Shown: positions 36,295 through 45,756, counted from the first letter of the stretch. The stretch is 64,000 nucleotides of DNA from Paenibacillus sp. Root52 (GCF_001426865.1 NZ_LMFO01000001.1:744001-808000), one strand, 5' to 3'. Numbers and translations: made by a program. Notes: generated from the letters alone by a model not told the origin.

Positions 36295-37335
36295 TTAACG
36301 GATCGATGAAGCACGAACAACTAACTCGGTGGGTAATAGATGTCTGGTTGAGTCTGAAGATAAACTGGAGACGTTCGCAGGCGGCGATCCTACCTTCTCG
36401 TCAATAAGTTTCCTAGTAGCAAGCTCCCCCATCTCGTAAAATGGAACCCGCACACTGGTCAACGGTGGAACCGCCATTTCGGCGGCATCGGAGTCATCAT
36501 ACCCTACAAAAGCAGGGAAATCCTCAACCGGTATGCCGCGCTCGCGCAACCCATGCATTACCCCAATGGCCATCCGATCGTTTGCTGCAAATACAGCATC
36601 AATCTCATGTAGGCGATCAGCTATGCGCCCCGCAGCTTCCTGACCACTTCGTCTACTGTAGTTACCTTCCAATAACAGGCTGGGATCTAGCTCCATTTTG
36701 GCTTCCTGCATCCCCATCTGAACACCCTGCAACCGTTCTTGACTGTTCGAATAGCTGTCTGGTCCATTGAGAAAAGCAATCTTGCGGTAGCCCTGATCGG
36801 TGAGATGGCGAATCGCTAGCCGGCTACCCTCAATATGATCCGCATCCACTTCGACGAAGGATTGACCTGCAAAATGCTGGTTCATGACGCAAAATGGATG
36901 CCCTTCCTGATGAAGCTGCTGTAGTGCCGACAGTTCTCCCAGATCGTCTCTCGCACCGAGAATGATACAAGCATCTACCTTCTGCCTGCGAAACAGATCT
37001 GTGTAATTCATAACCTCATCCGGTGTTCGAAACATAACGAGCAGATCCATTCCGCTTTCCCGTGCCTTGTTCCCAATACCACTTAACATTTCAGAGAAGA
37101 AATAGGCAGAGAACAAATGAGCTTTAGGAACATAAGGCATCACTACACCGAGGTTACCGCTTTTGCTCCTGGCAAAACTGCGAGCGAGTGCACTCGGAAC
37201 GTATCTAAGTTGCTCAGAAGCTTGAAGCACTTTGCGCTTGGTTTCCTCTTTGATCGGCCCAACTCCATTTAACACACGGGACACGGTGGCCTCAGAGACA
37301 CCCGCAAGCTCAGCCACTTCTTTACGTGATGCCAC
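36295..37335 (-). CDS. LacI-family transcriptional repressor
   Basis: 346 residues. The HTH VAELAGVSEATVSRVLNGVGPI with a hinge helix is at about 7-55. The periplasmic-binding-like effector domain follows, with NLGVVMPYVPKAHLFSAYFF, FAANDRMAIGVMHGL and PAFVGYDDSDAAEMAVPPLT. The start is probably the GTG at 37335, which has AAAGGGGG 8 bases upstream; another GTG at 37344 overlaps the site. A perfect 16-bp palindrome and a cre-like site upstream suggest autoregulation. The likely targets are the ThuA and Gfo/Idh genes downstream. The effector is unknown. Confidence 0.92.
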   Translation of the reverse strand: MASRKEVAELAGVSEATVSRVLNGVGPIKEETKRKVLQASEQLRYVPSALARSFARSKSGNLGVVMPYVPKAHLFSAYFFSEMLSGIGNKARESGMDLLVMFRTPDEVMNYTDLFRRQKVDACIILGARDDLGELSALQQLHQEGHPFCVMNQHFAGQSFVEVDADHIEGSRLAIRHLTDQGYRKIAFLNGPDSYSNSQERLQGVQMGMQEAKMELDPSLLLEGNYSRRSGQEAAGRIADRLHEIDAVFAANDRMAIGVMHGLRERGIPVEDFPAFVGYDDSDAAEMAVPPLTSVRVPFYEMGELATRKLIDEKVGSPPANVSSLSSDSTRHLLPTELVVRASSIR

Positions 37336-37426
37336 GACATTCACCCCCTTTAACTGAACTGAATTAATAGAACATGATTGTTAATCATGTCAGAATTCAC
37401 ATATAAGTTTAAAATTTCATCATTTT

Positions 37427-37442
37427 ATGTACGCGCGTACAT
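37427..37442. promoter_or_regulatory. Operator palindrome of the LacI-family regulator
   Basis: ATGTACGCGCGTACAT is a perfect 16-bp palindrome with a central CG, as in LacI-family operators, about 92 bases upstream of the regulator start. Confidence 0.65.
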
Positions 37443-37454
37443 TTTCTCATGGGT

Positions 37455-37468
37455 TGTAAACGTTGTCA
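37455..37468. promoter_or_regulatory. cre-like site upstream of the LacI-family gene
   Basis: TGTAAACGTTGTCA fits TGNAANCGNNNNCA. It is adjacent to the 16-bp palindrome, so it could be a CcpA site or a second operator. Confidence 0.5.
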
Positions 37469-37604
37469 ATGCTTTTTACACAAAAAAATGAGGATCTGTG
37501 CAAGGCAGACTCCCCATCTTATTTAGTTTCTTTTAGTTTCTAAACGTCCATTTAATAAAAGCTCCTATTATTCTATAATCCTATTAGTCTGTCGAGCGTT
37601 TCCT

Positions 37605-38696
37605 TCAACTGTGTTCTGCTGAAGTCATTAGACTATGGTCTACAGAGGATTGGCTAAACTCCGCCTGCTCCATTGTCTTCATATGACTCGGGATACGATC
37701 AGACGGTTCTGGAATGGACTGTAGCTGTCTTACTTTGTGCAACACTTCCTTGTTCGGCAGGAAATGCTGTGAACGAATGAAACGGATCGTTTTCGTTTTG
37801 GCGCGCATAACAATGGAGTCCGTCTCAGCCCGATCATCCGCTAAATAACGTACACCTCCCAGAATCTCACCTGGTGTTACACCTGTTGCAGCAAAAATAA
37901 CATCCTCTGTGCCGATCATATCTTGCATCGTTAATACTTTATAGGGGTTATCAATCCCCATTTGCAAGCAGCGCTGGAACTCGTCGGCATTGGCCGGCAT
38001 CAAGCGACCTTGAATTTCGCCACCTAAGCATGATAATGCAGCAGCAGCCAGCACACCTTCAGGTGCACCTCCCGATCCAACATACAGATCAATGCCCGCT
38101 TCCGGGAAAGCAGGAGCCATCGCACCTGCAACGTCACCATCACTGAGGAATTTGATCCGTACCCCAACCTTACGCAGCGTTTTGATGGTACTTTCGTGAC
38201 GGACACGATCCAGAATCATGACAGTCAAATCCGAAATGTTTTTGTTCAGGGCGGCCGCGGCCTTTTCCAAAGTGACTTCAACTGGATCCTCAATGCTGAC
38301 CTTGCCTACCAGAGCAGGGCCAACAGCTAGCTTCTCCATATACATATCCGGTGCATGGAGCAGGTTTCCTTTCCCAGCCACCGCAATAACCGATAAAGCA
38401 TTATTTAGACCTTTAGCTACGATTTCTGTACCTTCCAGAGGGTCTACAGCTACGTCTACCTCAGGTCCTTCCGCGTTGCCCACTTCCTCACCGATATACA
38501 GCATGGGCGCTTCGTCCATTTCACCTTCACCGATTACTACCGTGCCGCGAATAGACACGGAATCGAACATGGCGCGCATGGCCAAAGTAGCCGCTTCATC
38601 TGCGCTGTTCTTATCTCCTCTTCCCATCCATGGTGCTGAGGCTAAAGCAGCCAATTCTGTTACTCTGACAATTTCCAACGCCAGTTCGCGTTCCAT
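37605..38696 (-). CDS. glpX: Fructose-1,6-bisphosphatase, class II
   Basis: A 363-residue GlpX-type FBPase of gluconeogenesis. It starts MERELALEIVRVTELAALAS. Metal and substrate residues lie in GRGDKNSADEAAT, VVIGEGEMDEAPMLY, VDPLEGTEIVAKG and GSGGAPEGVLAAAAL. The ATG at 38696 is preceded by AAAGGAAGTGGG. A frame 42 codons longer (to 38822) lacks the family's sequence and a site. The protein carries an additional C-terminal tail of about 40 residues (PEPSDRIPSHMKTMEQAEFS and beyond) compared with the usual 320-residue enzyme. It is preceded by about 1 kb without genes. Confidence 0.95.
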   Translation of the reverse strand: MERELALEIVRVTELAALASAPWMGRGDKNSADEAATLAMRAMFDSVSIRGTVVIGEGEMDEAPMLYIGEEVGNAEGPEVDVAVDPLEGTEIVAKGLNNALSVIAVAGKGNLLHAPDMYMEKLAVGPALVGKVSIEDPVEVTLEKAAAALNKNISDLTVMILDRVRHESTIKTLRKVGVRIKFLSDGDVAGAMAPAFPEAGIDLYVGSGGAPEGVLAAAALSCLGGEIQGRLMPANADEFQRCLQMGIDNPYKVLTMQDMIGTEDVIFAATGVTPGEILGGVRYLADDRAETDSIVMRAKTKTIRFIRSQHFLPNKEVLHKVRQLQSIPEPSDRIPSHMKTMEQAEFSQSSVDHSLMTSAEHS

Positions 38697-39446
38697 TTTC
38701 CCACTTCCTTTCCAGTTTTCAAAAGCATACATTGAAAGCGCTGCTAAATCCATCGCAAATCCATATGGGAATGATCTAAAAACCGCGTAATAGCCGCATT
38801 TCTCATCTTTTCGCTTCATCATGCCATAAGCGGATCAGGACTGCATTTTTACATCTTCAAGGTCTGTTTCGAAGCAGAAATAGAGTTGTATTTCTCAAAG
38901 AATGCCTATCTTAACTCCCTTTTAATCCATATAATTACATTATTAATTAGACTATCGATATTATCGTTTGATTCTTGTGTGATTAGTTCGTTAAACAACG
39001 ATTAAATAAGAAAATATTCTGAATTGTTAGGAAACAATTGAATTTTTGTGATCTATTCCGAAAACGATTATAAACTTCGTCATATTGATTAATATAATCA
39101 TTAATTCTAGAAATTTTAAGGGAAATAACTTAATACGTTTTGTTCAATCGTTAAGACCAAAATACAGCTCAATTAGCCCCTAAAAACACCTATGGATTTC
39201 TAAAAGCTTATAGACACAGCTTATGGCTGATATCGAAAATAATAAGTTTACATAATATTTATTACGTATATAAAATACGAGACAATTGCGATATTTTTTG
39301 GATAGCTTCATTTCAAAGCCAATTATTTATTTTAATAATGATGTAATGAATGTCTTATTTAGAGCTTGGGGCTTCGCCCGCATCTTGTTCTCACCTTTTC
39401 AATCGAGCTATTGCTCCAGCATTCTGATTTAGAAACTGGCAGGTGT

Positions 39447-39638
39447 TAACGAATCATAGAGACCTTATTGGGCCGAATCACAACGAATGGAAATGGTAAC
39501 GAATCTGAGAGTGCTTATATGAAGAAATACCGCCAAATGGAGCTAATCCTCGTGCCCAAATACGTATTAACGTGCCAACGATTCGTTAGCATTCCGATAA
39601 TGAAATGCTGCCGCCATTAAGACCAACTGGTTTCGTTA
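39447..39638. repeat. Nested inverted-repeat element with TAACGAA arms
   Basis: The outer arms 39447-39471 and 39614-39638 are imperfect reverse complements (TAACGAA...ACC/CTTATTGG against CCATTAAGACC...TTCGTTA). The inner arms TAACGAATC (39497-39505) and GATTCGTTA (39590-39598) are perfect. No coding potential is visible. Noncoding mobile or structural element suspected. Confidence 0.65.
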
Positions 39639-39689
39639 GAGATGGAGCTTCCTTTTTATATAGCTAATTAGAACGAGCTTTCCACAGAA

Positions 39690-39734
39690 AAGACCGGATG
39701 CCCTATGGAAAACTCCACTCCAGCACCCGGTCTT
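39690..39734 (-). terminator. Terminator of the xanthine dehydrogenase genes
   Basis: AAGACCGG / CCGGTCTT stem with further inner pairing. The minus strand ends GGTCTTTTC. Confidence 0.8.
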
Positions 39735-39749
39735 ATTAACGTTATGAGC

Positions 39750-40298
39750 CTAAGATTCCACGACATCATAATCATTTCGTTCCTTCTCCGTATTTTCCGT
39801 AATCTTATCCGCTGCACATAGGCTCTCCCCTGCCCTCTTTACGGCACGAAGGATACCGCCATATCCAGTACAACGGCATAAGTTGCCGCAGAAACCAATT
39901 TCGATCTGTTCCTGCGTTGGTTGCGGATGTTGATCCAGTAATGCTTTGGTGGATATCACCATCCCGGGCGTACAGTAACCACATTGAAATCCCCCTTCTT
40001 CAACAAAAGCTTGTTGAATGGGGTGCAGATCCCCTTCTTGATTTCCGCTCAATCCTTCAATCGTTGTGATCTCGCGACCTTGGCATTGATAAGCCATCAA
40101 TAAGCAGGAATTTACCGGGTCACCATCCATTAGAACCATGCATGCCCCGCAGCGACCTACCTCGCAAGATACTTTTGTACCTGTTAGATTCAAATGCGTC
40201 CTTAGAATATCAACAAGCCTAGTCGTTGGAGTGACCTGTAATTGCTGCTCTTCCCCATTAATAACGGCTGTCCAGTAGTTCCCTAGCGGTTTACTCAT
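39750..40298 (-). CDS. pucE: Xanthine dehydrogenase iron-sulfur subunit
   Basis: 182 residues with two [2Fe-2S] clusters. The N-terminal plant-ferredoxin-type set is CEVGRCGACMVLMDG plus NSCLL, and the C-terminal cluster is CGYCTPGMV plus CGNLCRCTGYGGI. It passes electrons from the molybdopterin centre to the FAD subunit in the oxidation of hypoxanthine and xanthine to urate. Its ATG overlaps the pucD stop (ATGA). The last gene of pucC-pucD-pucE. The 25-residue C-terminal tail is acidic and variable. Confidence 0.96.
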   Translation of the reverse strand: MSKPLGNYWTAVINGEEQQLQVTPTTRLVDILRTHLNLTGTKVSCEVGRCGACMVLMDGDPVNSCLLMAYQCQGREITTIEGLSGNQEGDLHPIQQAFVEEGGFQCGYCTPGMVISTKALLDQHPQPTQEQIEIGFCGNLCRCTGYGGILRAVKRAGESLCAADKITENTEKERNDYDVVES

Positions 40299-42598
40299 GA
40301 GGGTTGCACTCCTTCCTGTAACGGTACATCGACAGGCTTCATCAGTTGTTCACGTGGTACAGGCAAGCGGTTCACCCATACACCTGTCGCTTGCTGAATA
40401 GCAGCAGTTATTGCTGGAGCTAGTGCTACAGATCCGATTTCACCAATTCCCCTTGGTCCAAATGGATCTCCTTCAGGTAAATCTTCAATCGCTTCTACTT
40501 TCAAGTCAGTATGAATATCTCGAATAGTTGGGATTAAGTAGGTATCAAGGTTGGTTGTTACATAACGGCTATCCTGCATGAGTGCATCCTCAGTTAATGT
40601 AAACCCGAGTGCCATCACACTGCCGCCTTCAATCTGTCCTATGAAACCCATAGGATTGATGACAGGACCTGCGGCAACGACATGATGCGTATCCAGTAAC
40701 TTGGCCTCACCAGTCAATGTGTTGACTTCAACCTCTGCAGCAACGGCTGCATACGTGTATAGATAATGTCCACCTACGACCTGATCTGGCGTTGTTGGGT
40801 ATGCGAATTGTGTATCGAAAATCCATTCTTCCTCTTCACACTGCTGCATTAGATCCACATAGGATACCAGCATTCCGGTTGACTGTAGCTGATCTTTCCG
40901 CCATATCCCTCCAGGTCCGGTTACAAGTTCTTCTTCTGCAATCCCAACACTCGCCGCAGCGACTGACAACAGTTTCGAACGAAATGGTGTATGCAAACGT
41001 TGCAGAGCCATCCACGCCATCGTGGTTGAACGTGATGCAGTGCTGGAACCGCTGTGTGGTACCCGATCTGTATCTCCTATGATGATGCTTAGATCCGACG
41101 TACTGCATCGAAACAAGTCACAGAGCATAATTTCCAATGTAGCAATGAGGCCCTGACCAAACTCCTCGTAACTGAAAGCGACCTCTATCTTGCCTTCCTT
41201 ATTCAAGGATAAGCGCCCTCCCGCAGGATCAGGAATTCCATAGCCTAACCCCGCGCCATGCATAGCCAGAGCTGCACCTACTCCACGTTTGATCCATAGA
41301 GGCAGCGACGAATTGGGCGGTGGCTGCTGATATTTTTGCCATAGATCAGAGCGTTCCATCGCTTCCCACACCTGAGACAAGCCATCTGTTGCGAGAATAC
41401 GCTGATTGAGTGGTCCCGGGTCTGATTTCCCCCTCATATTACGTCTTCTGAATTCCCATGGATCCATTCTCATTATGTCAGCCAGACGATCCATCTGCCC
41501 TTCCATTGCAAAGATCGCTTGATTCCCACCAAACCCACGGAATTCACCAGATAAACCGTTATTGGTATACACAGAGACCCCTTCTACATCAACATGCGGA
41601 ATAGAATAAGGACCAAGACAATGCTCTGTTGCAAAATTAAGCACGGGTGCTCCTAACGTGGCATACGCACCTGTATCTGCCGTAATTCGAACTCGATGAG
41701 CTTGAATGATACCTTCGCGACTAATACCTGTTTGCATCTCAATCTTCATCGGATGCCGTTTCAGACCAGCACGAACAGATTCTTTCCGCGAATTATGCAT
41801 CTTCACAGGACGCAAACAGCGAAGAGCTAAGAGCGCGCCATACGGCTGGACGTTCAATTCATCTTTTCCACCAAAAGAACCACCAATCGGCGAGGAGACG
41901 ACCCGGATATCTTCCTCGAGGCAACCAATAATTCGCGCGAGCTGCATCCGGTCTTTATACCCGTGCTGCGTAGCTGCATACACATGAAGTCTACCTGACT
42001 CATCAGGGATAAAAAGCCCACCCTCTGTTTCCATATAGGCATGCATCTGGCGAGGTGTATAGTACGTCTCACTCACCACATGCTCACAGGCCGCAAAAGC
42101 GACCTCTATCTTGCCTCGTTTAATTTCGGTGCGATGTAATACATTGCCCGGTCCATGCTCATGCAGTTCAGGTGCACCTGGAGCAAGTGCTGCATCTGTG
42201 CTATCCAACGGAGGTAATTCTTCGTATTCAACACGAATGGCATCCAGAGCAAGTGCTGCCCGCTCAGGAGAGATGGCAGCCACTGCTGCAATCGCATCGC
42301 CTACATAACGGACAACATCCTCACAGAATACGGGTTGATCTGGAGTTGCAATCCCAAAACGATTCAGGCCAGGCACGTCCTTCGACGTAAGAACGGCTAG
42401 AACACCTTCCATAGCTTCAGCTTCGGACGTATCAATTGAAATAATCCGTGCATAAGGATAGACGCTTCGAAGCACTCTTCCATAGACCATATCCGCGTGT
42501 GTCATATCCGTCAGATATTGGAGTTGTCCTGTCACTTTACCGATTCCATCTGGGCGCAAATGCCATCGTTTTCCACTAACCTCTCGATTCAGCAACAT
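40295..42598 (-). CDS. pucD: Xanthine dehydrogenase molybdopterin subunit
   Basis: A 767-residue molybdenum-binding large subunit. The N-terminal domain has KVTGQLQYLTDM and RYVGDAIAAVAA. Molybdopterin contact segments are IGGSFGGKDELNVQPYGALL at about 250-270 and GEFRGFGGNQAIFAMEGQMD at about 365-385. The catalytic Glu region near the C-terminus is GDPFGPRGIGEIGSVALAPA. It hydroxylates purines. ATGA-coupled to pucE, 34 bases after pucC. Assignment as xanthine (rather than aldehyde or CO) dehydrogenase rests mainly on the puc context. Confidence 0.93.
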   Translation of the reverse strand: MLLNREVSGKRWHLRPDGIGKVTGQLQYLTDMTHADMVYGRVLRSVYPYARIISIDTSEAEAMEGVLAVLTSKDVPGLNRFGIATPDQPVFCEDVVRYVGDAIAAVAAISPERAALALDAIRVEYEELPPLDSTDAALAPGAPELHEHGPGNVLHRTEIKRGKIEVAFAACEHVVSETYYTPRQMHAYMETEGGLFIPDESGRLHVYAATQHGYKDRMQLARIIGCLEEDIRVVSSPIGGSFGGKDELNVQPYGALLALRCLRPVKMHNSRKESVRAGLKRHPMKIEMQTGISREGIIQAHRVRITADTGAYATLGAPVLNFATEHCLGPYSIPHVDVEGVSVYTNNGLSGEFRGFGGNQAIFAMEGQMDRLADIMRMDPWEFRRRNMRGKSDPGPLNQRILATDGLSQVWEAMERSDLWQKYQQPPPNSSLPLWIKRGVGAALAMHGAGLGYGIPDPAGGRLSLNKEGKIEVAFSYEEFGQGLIATLEIMLCDLFRCSTSDLSIIIGDTDRVPHSGSSTASRSTTMAWMALQRLHTPFRSKLLSVAAASVGIAEEELVTGPGGIWRKDQLQSTGMLVSYVDLMQQCEEEEWIFDTQFAYPTTPDQVVGGHYLYTYAAVAAEVEVNTLTGEAKLLDTHHVVAAGPVINPMGFIGQIEGGSVMALGFTLTEDALMQDSRYVTTNLDTYLIPTIRDIHTDLKVEAIEDLPEGDPFGPRGIGEIGSVALAPAITAAIQQATGVWVNRLPVPREQLMKPVDVPLQEGVQPS

Positions 42599-42632
42599 CC
42601 TCTCTCCCCCTTCCCGATGTGTTACATCCTAA

Positions 42633-43547
42633 TTAATTCATTGCTTCCCATAGACCAGCAGCAAGCAAATTCCCAGCAGTCTGTTTCCGATATCGTTCTG
42701 AGGCGAATGCATCGCCATATGTTACGAATTCAGTCATAACCATCGATGCAAGAACCGCTGCTTGCCCTACCGATGCTACTTCATCAAGAAGCAGCTGTTC
42801 GCACAGAGGCAATCGCATCGCCATACCCGATCCTCCGCCTGCGGCGATCGCAATCCGTTTCCAACGACCATCCACGCCAATTTCACCATGCATTGCCACT
42901 GTCACCAGAGAGGCGCTGAAGGTTTCACGCCGTCCTAGTTTGTGATAGTAGCTTATCTCCTTCATGTGTGGATTATGGTGATCCATATCAACTGCAAGCG
43001 AATCCTTGTCTTGTATCGGTAGATGAATAGAAACCAGGACATCTTCCGGATTCCGACGTCCATCCTGTCCTCCGCTTAGCCATGAAGCCAAGCTACGTAT
43101 TTCCATACCTCGATCTGTCATCCAACATAACTGCGCATCGTAAACTAACAAGGCAGTAATCGTGTCACCCACACCCGATGCAATATTGCCACCTAACGTT
43201 GCCACGTTTCGGATGGAAGGGGCAGCGATCACGCGAATAGCCTCTTGCAAAAGCGGAAATTGTGCCACTAGCGTATCTGTCTCACATCTGTTCAGACGAG
43301 TCAATGCACCAATCACCAGCTGCTGCTCTTCAGCATATATATCACTTACACCCGGAAGCTCGGAAAGGCATATCAAGTGCTCAGGAGAAGCAACTAAACC
43401 ACCCTCCCACTGCGTTCGAAGTAATGTTCCACCAGCGACAAAACAATACCTACTTTGAAGGCTATTCCTCAGCTCGCTCAGTTCATGTAAATCCTGGGGC
43501 TGCCATACTGTTGGCATCGCGCCTGATCCGTACGCTGGCATGACCAT
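42633..43547 (-). CDS. pucC: Xanthine dehydrogenase FAD subunit
   Basis: A 304-residue flavin subunit of the CoxM/XdhB family. The FAD-binding motifs are FVAGGTLLRTQWEGG near 38-52 and NVATLGGNIASGVGDT at about 115-130. The CO-dehydrogenase flavoprotein C-terminal domain follows. It hands electrons to the acceptor. AGGAG lies 7 bases before the ATG at 43547; ATGs at 43550 and 43541 are alternatives, and the upstream 43574 ATG has no site. Confidence 0.92.
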   Translation of the reverse strand: MVMPAYGSGAMPTVWQPQDLHELSELRNSLQSRYCFVAGGTLLRTQWEGGLVASPEHLICLSELPGVSDIYAEEQQLVIGALTRLNRCETDTLVAQFPLLQEAIRVIAAPSIRNVATLGGNIASGVGDTITALLVYDAQLCWMTDRGMEIRSLASWLSGGQDGRRNPEDVLVSIHLPIQDKDSLAVDMDHHNPHMKEISYYHKLGRRETFSASLVTVAMHGEIGVDGRWKRIAIAAGGGSGMAMRLPLCEQLLLDEVASVGQAAVLASMVMTEFVTYGDAFASERYRKQTAGNLLAAGLWEAMN

Positions 43548-43895
43548 CATCCCACTCCTTTCTCTCTCTTCCATTAACAGGAGGTTGGCTATGACCCATA
43601 TGTCGTTGATACGTTTAATTAGTCCGATTATGCGTCATGTTTGGCATATGAATTGCCTATACGATCCGAATAATTGTTCAAATCATATTGGAGTACAGTT
43701 ATAACGTCAATTATGTTTACATGCTTTTGGATAAATGTATAAAACAAAAGTTAGAATTGTGCTCAATGCATGATAGAACGATCCAAATGTGACATAGTAA
43801 AACACAAATAGACCAGCCCATTGGACTGGTAGATCTATTATAAGATGGGGTGAAGTCAGATAAGATGAAGTCAATTCCTCTCCCTAGTGCTTCGA
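43548..43895. other. Intergenic stretch between pucB and pucC
   Basis: About 350 bases. It holds a terminator-like hairpin at 43806-43839 and presumably the pucCDE promoter. I see no operator matching a known consensus. Confidence 0.55.
43806..43839 (-). terminator. Terminator-like hairpin after pucB
   Basis: AATAGACCAGCCCA / TTGGACTGGTAGATCTATT pairs imperfectly. The minus strand continues TTTGTGTTTTA. It implies that pucCDE is transcribed separately from the upstream puc genes. Confidence 0.55.
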
Positions 43896-44558
43896 TTATA
43901 ATAGGGGTGTATCTCGTGATGGATGAAGATGCTTCATGTATTGCACGATCCGTTCTAACTCATCTTCCGTATCGGCATCCCAGAAGCTAGGAGCAGATAA
44001 GGAGACGTATGTGCCGGTGAATTGGGAGTTGCGCATGATTCTCCTTGCACCCTCATCACCACGAAGAGATAAGAGTTGAGTAAGCAGATGTGAGCGAAAA
44101 GCAACAGGCGGTTTACCACCTGCGCAATCTGCGGCTGCAACATAATCGGAATGTTTATTTGTTTCGAAGATCGTGATGATCTCGTTAATCTGCTGAGTTT
44201 CTATAAGCGGTTGATCTGCCAGCAGCACCATATACCCGTCTGACTCATATTGCTTAGCATTTCGTATGCCACAATGTAACGAGTGAGCCATGCCCATGGC
44301 ATAATCATCACACACGGAGATCAGCAGCTTCACCTCAGGTTGATAAGTATAAGATGCTGCACACAGCCAGCGTCTTGGTATCCACGATAAGGTATCCTCT
44401 GGTTTGACAACACATATAACTCGCTCTAACTCGGAATCGAGTGCAGCCTCTAGAGACCACGCAGCCAAAGACCTCCCGTCAGGCATCACCACTGACAACT
44501 TATCCCGACCCAAGCGAGAACTCTTACCTGCTGCAAGTAGAATACCCGTCAGTCCCAT
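43896..44558 (-). CDS. pucB: Molybdenum-cofactor nucleotidyltransferase (MocA/PucB-like)
   Basis: A 220-residue GT-A-fold NTP transferase. The N-terminal nucleotide motif is GILLAAGKSSRLGRDKL, and YMVLLADQPLI holds the metal-binding Asp. MocA-type enzymes add CMP (or GMP) to molybdopterin; in Bacillus PucB is needed for xanthine dehydrogenase. The ATG at 44558 follows AGAAGGAGG; the frame to 44615 is rejected. The gene begins inside the 3' end of pucA (35-base overlap). Confidence 0.93.
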   Translation of the reverse strand: MGLTGILLAAGKSSRLGRDKLSVVMPDGRSLAAWSLEAALDSELERVICVVKPEDTLSWIPRRWLCAASYTYQPEVKLLISVCDDYAMGMAHSLHCGIRNAKQYESDGYMVLLADQPLIETQQINEIITIFETNKHSDYVAAADCAGGKPPVAFRSHLLTQLLSLRGDEGARRIMRNSQFTGTYVSLSAPSFWDADTEDELERIVQYMKHLHPSRDTPLL

Positions 44559-45675
44559 GTTTAACCTCCTTCTGAGCCTTTCGCCGAGAGGCAGCCACGC
44601 TCCGTTTACTGGCAATAAGCTCTGCGGCGATACTTATAGCAATCTCATCAGACCCTTCTGCTCCGATACTTAACCCAACAGGAGAATGAACATGGGATAA
44701 TGGTGGTAAACCGTTTAATAGGCGCTCTGTTCTTGTCTTCGAACCCATAATGCCTAGATATGCATAGTCCACGCCTACCAGAAGCTCCAGCACTTCTCGT
44801 TCCCTTGGGAATTGATGACTCATCAAGAGAATGTGATCATCTCTCTGGAACTGAAGAACTGACAGAATCTCGCGCGGAAATCCTAGACACAACGCCACGT
44901 CAGGAAAACGTTCAGCAGTACACAGCGACTCTCTCCAGTCAGCAACCACGATGCGAAAACCTGATAGTTGGGCAAGCTTCACTACAGGAAGCACATCATT
45001 ACCTGCGCCAATAACGATTAAGCGGGGTTTAGCATAATAAGTGGAAGTAAATTGAGAGGGTAAATCCCACGGATTGGCTTCCACTAAGGCGGATTCTAGC
45101 TTGCGCCCATTGCGCACAACTTCTATTTCGTTCAGCATTGATATAGGCGGAGATGTAGCATGGTTAGATTCGTTCATTGGAATGTTCTCCATTAATGCAA
45201 TCTGTTCCGATTCATCAATATGACCTGTGTCACCCTCTATGCGTATGAGGCTCAGTCGATAATTGATCTTGGAGAACCCCTGTTGAAATATACGCGTTAA
45301 TTCAACAGGAGTGCCCGTGTGCAAATATTCGTTCATCGCCACTAACATGGCGTGCAGCTTGCCTTGAACCGGCTCAAGCAGTACAACCACCAATCCTCCA
45401 CAGCCCACCGTCTCTCCCCAAGACAGATCATCTTCGGGACGCATATCATATTCCACGATCTCCAGCTGTCCAGTATCTAGAATGCGCTCCACACGAGCCT
45501 GTAGATCACTTTCCAGACATCCTGGGCTGATGCTACCATACATGCTGCCATCTTCGGCCAAAAGCATAGAGACACCTTGTTTACGATAAGCATGACCCTC
45601 TACCTTGATCGCTGTGGCAAGTACGTAGCGGTTGGTACAGTTCGCTACAATTGCACTCAGATCATGCATCTCCAT
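44524..45675 (-). CDS. pucA: XdhC/CoxI-family molybdenum-cofactor maturation protein
   Basis: A 383-residue protein of the XdhC family. The N-terminal CoxI domain (about 1-95) has GSISPGCLESDLQARVE. The C-terminal Rossmann-like XdhC domain has LIVIGAGNDVLPVVKLAQLS, VADWRESLCTAERFP, ILLMSHQFPRE and YLGIMGSKTRTERLL. In characterised systems XdhC binds the cofactor, promotes its sulfuration and inserts it into XdhB. The ATG at 45675 has GAGGTGG at 8 bases. Overlaps pucB. Confidence 0.93.
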   Translation of the reverse strand: MEMHDLSAIVANCTNRYVLATAIKVEGHAYRKQGVSMLLAEDGSMYGSISPGCLESDLQARVERILDTGQLEIVEYDMRPEDDLSWGETVGCGGLVVVLLEPVQGKLHAMLVAMNEYLHTGTPVELTRIFQQGFSKINYRLSLIRIEGDTGHIDESEQIALMENIPMNESNHATSPPISMLNEIEVVRNGRKLESALVEANPWDLPSQFTSTYYAKPRLIVIGAGNDVLPVVKLAQLSGFRIVVADWRESLCTAERFPDVALCLGFPREILSVLQFQRDDHILLMSHQFPREREVLELLVGVDYAYLGIMGSKTRTERLLNGLPPLSHVHSPVGLSIGAEGSDEIAISIAAELIASKRSVAASRRKAQKEVKHGTDGYSTCSR

Positions 45676-45756
45676 ATTCGTCTCCACCTCTCCTGTAAAA
45701 CCGTTTAAGATCCAAGATGAATGTATGTTCATTACACTTTGAATTCGTTAGATCGG

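Larger units (their letters stand above)
38697..39749. other. AT-rich stretch of about 1 kb without genes
   Basis: No reading frame with a credible start is seen. From about 38940 to 39360 it is strongly AT-rich, with four AACGATT-type words (around 38961, 38997, 39063 and 39145). From 39447 to 39638 it holds nested inverted repeats with TAACGAA arms. The pucE terminator closes it at 39690. Confidence 0.7.

Noticed and set aside
38733..38746. cre site TGAAAGCGCTGCTA upstream of glpX
   Set aside because: It starts like a cre site, but the right half does not match.
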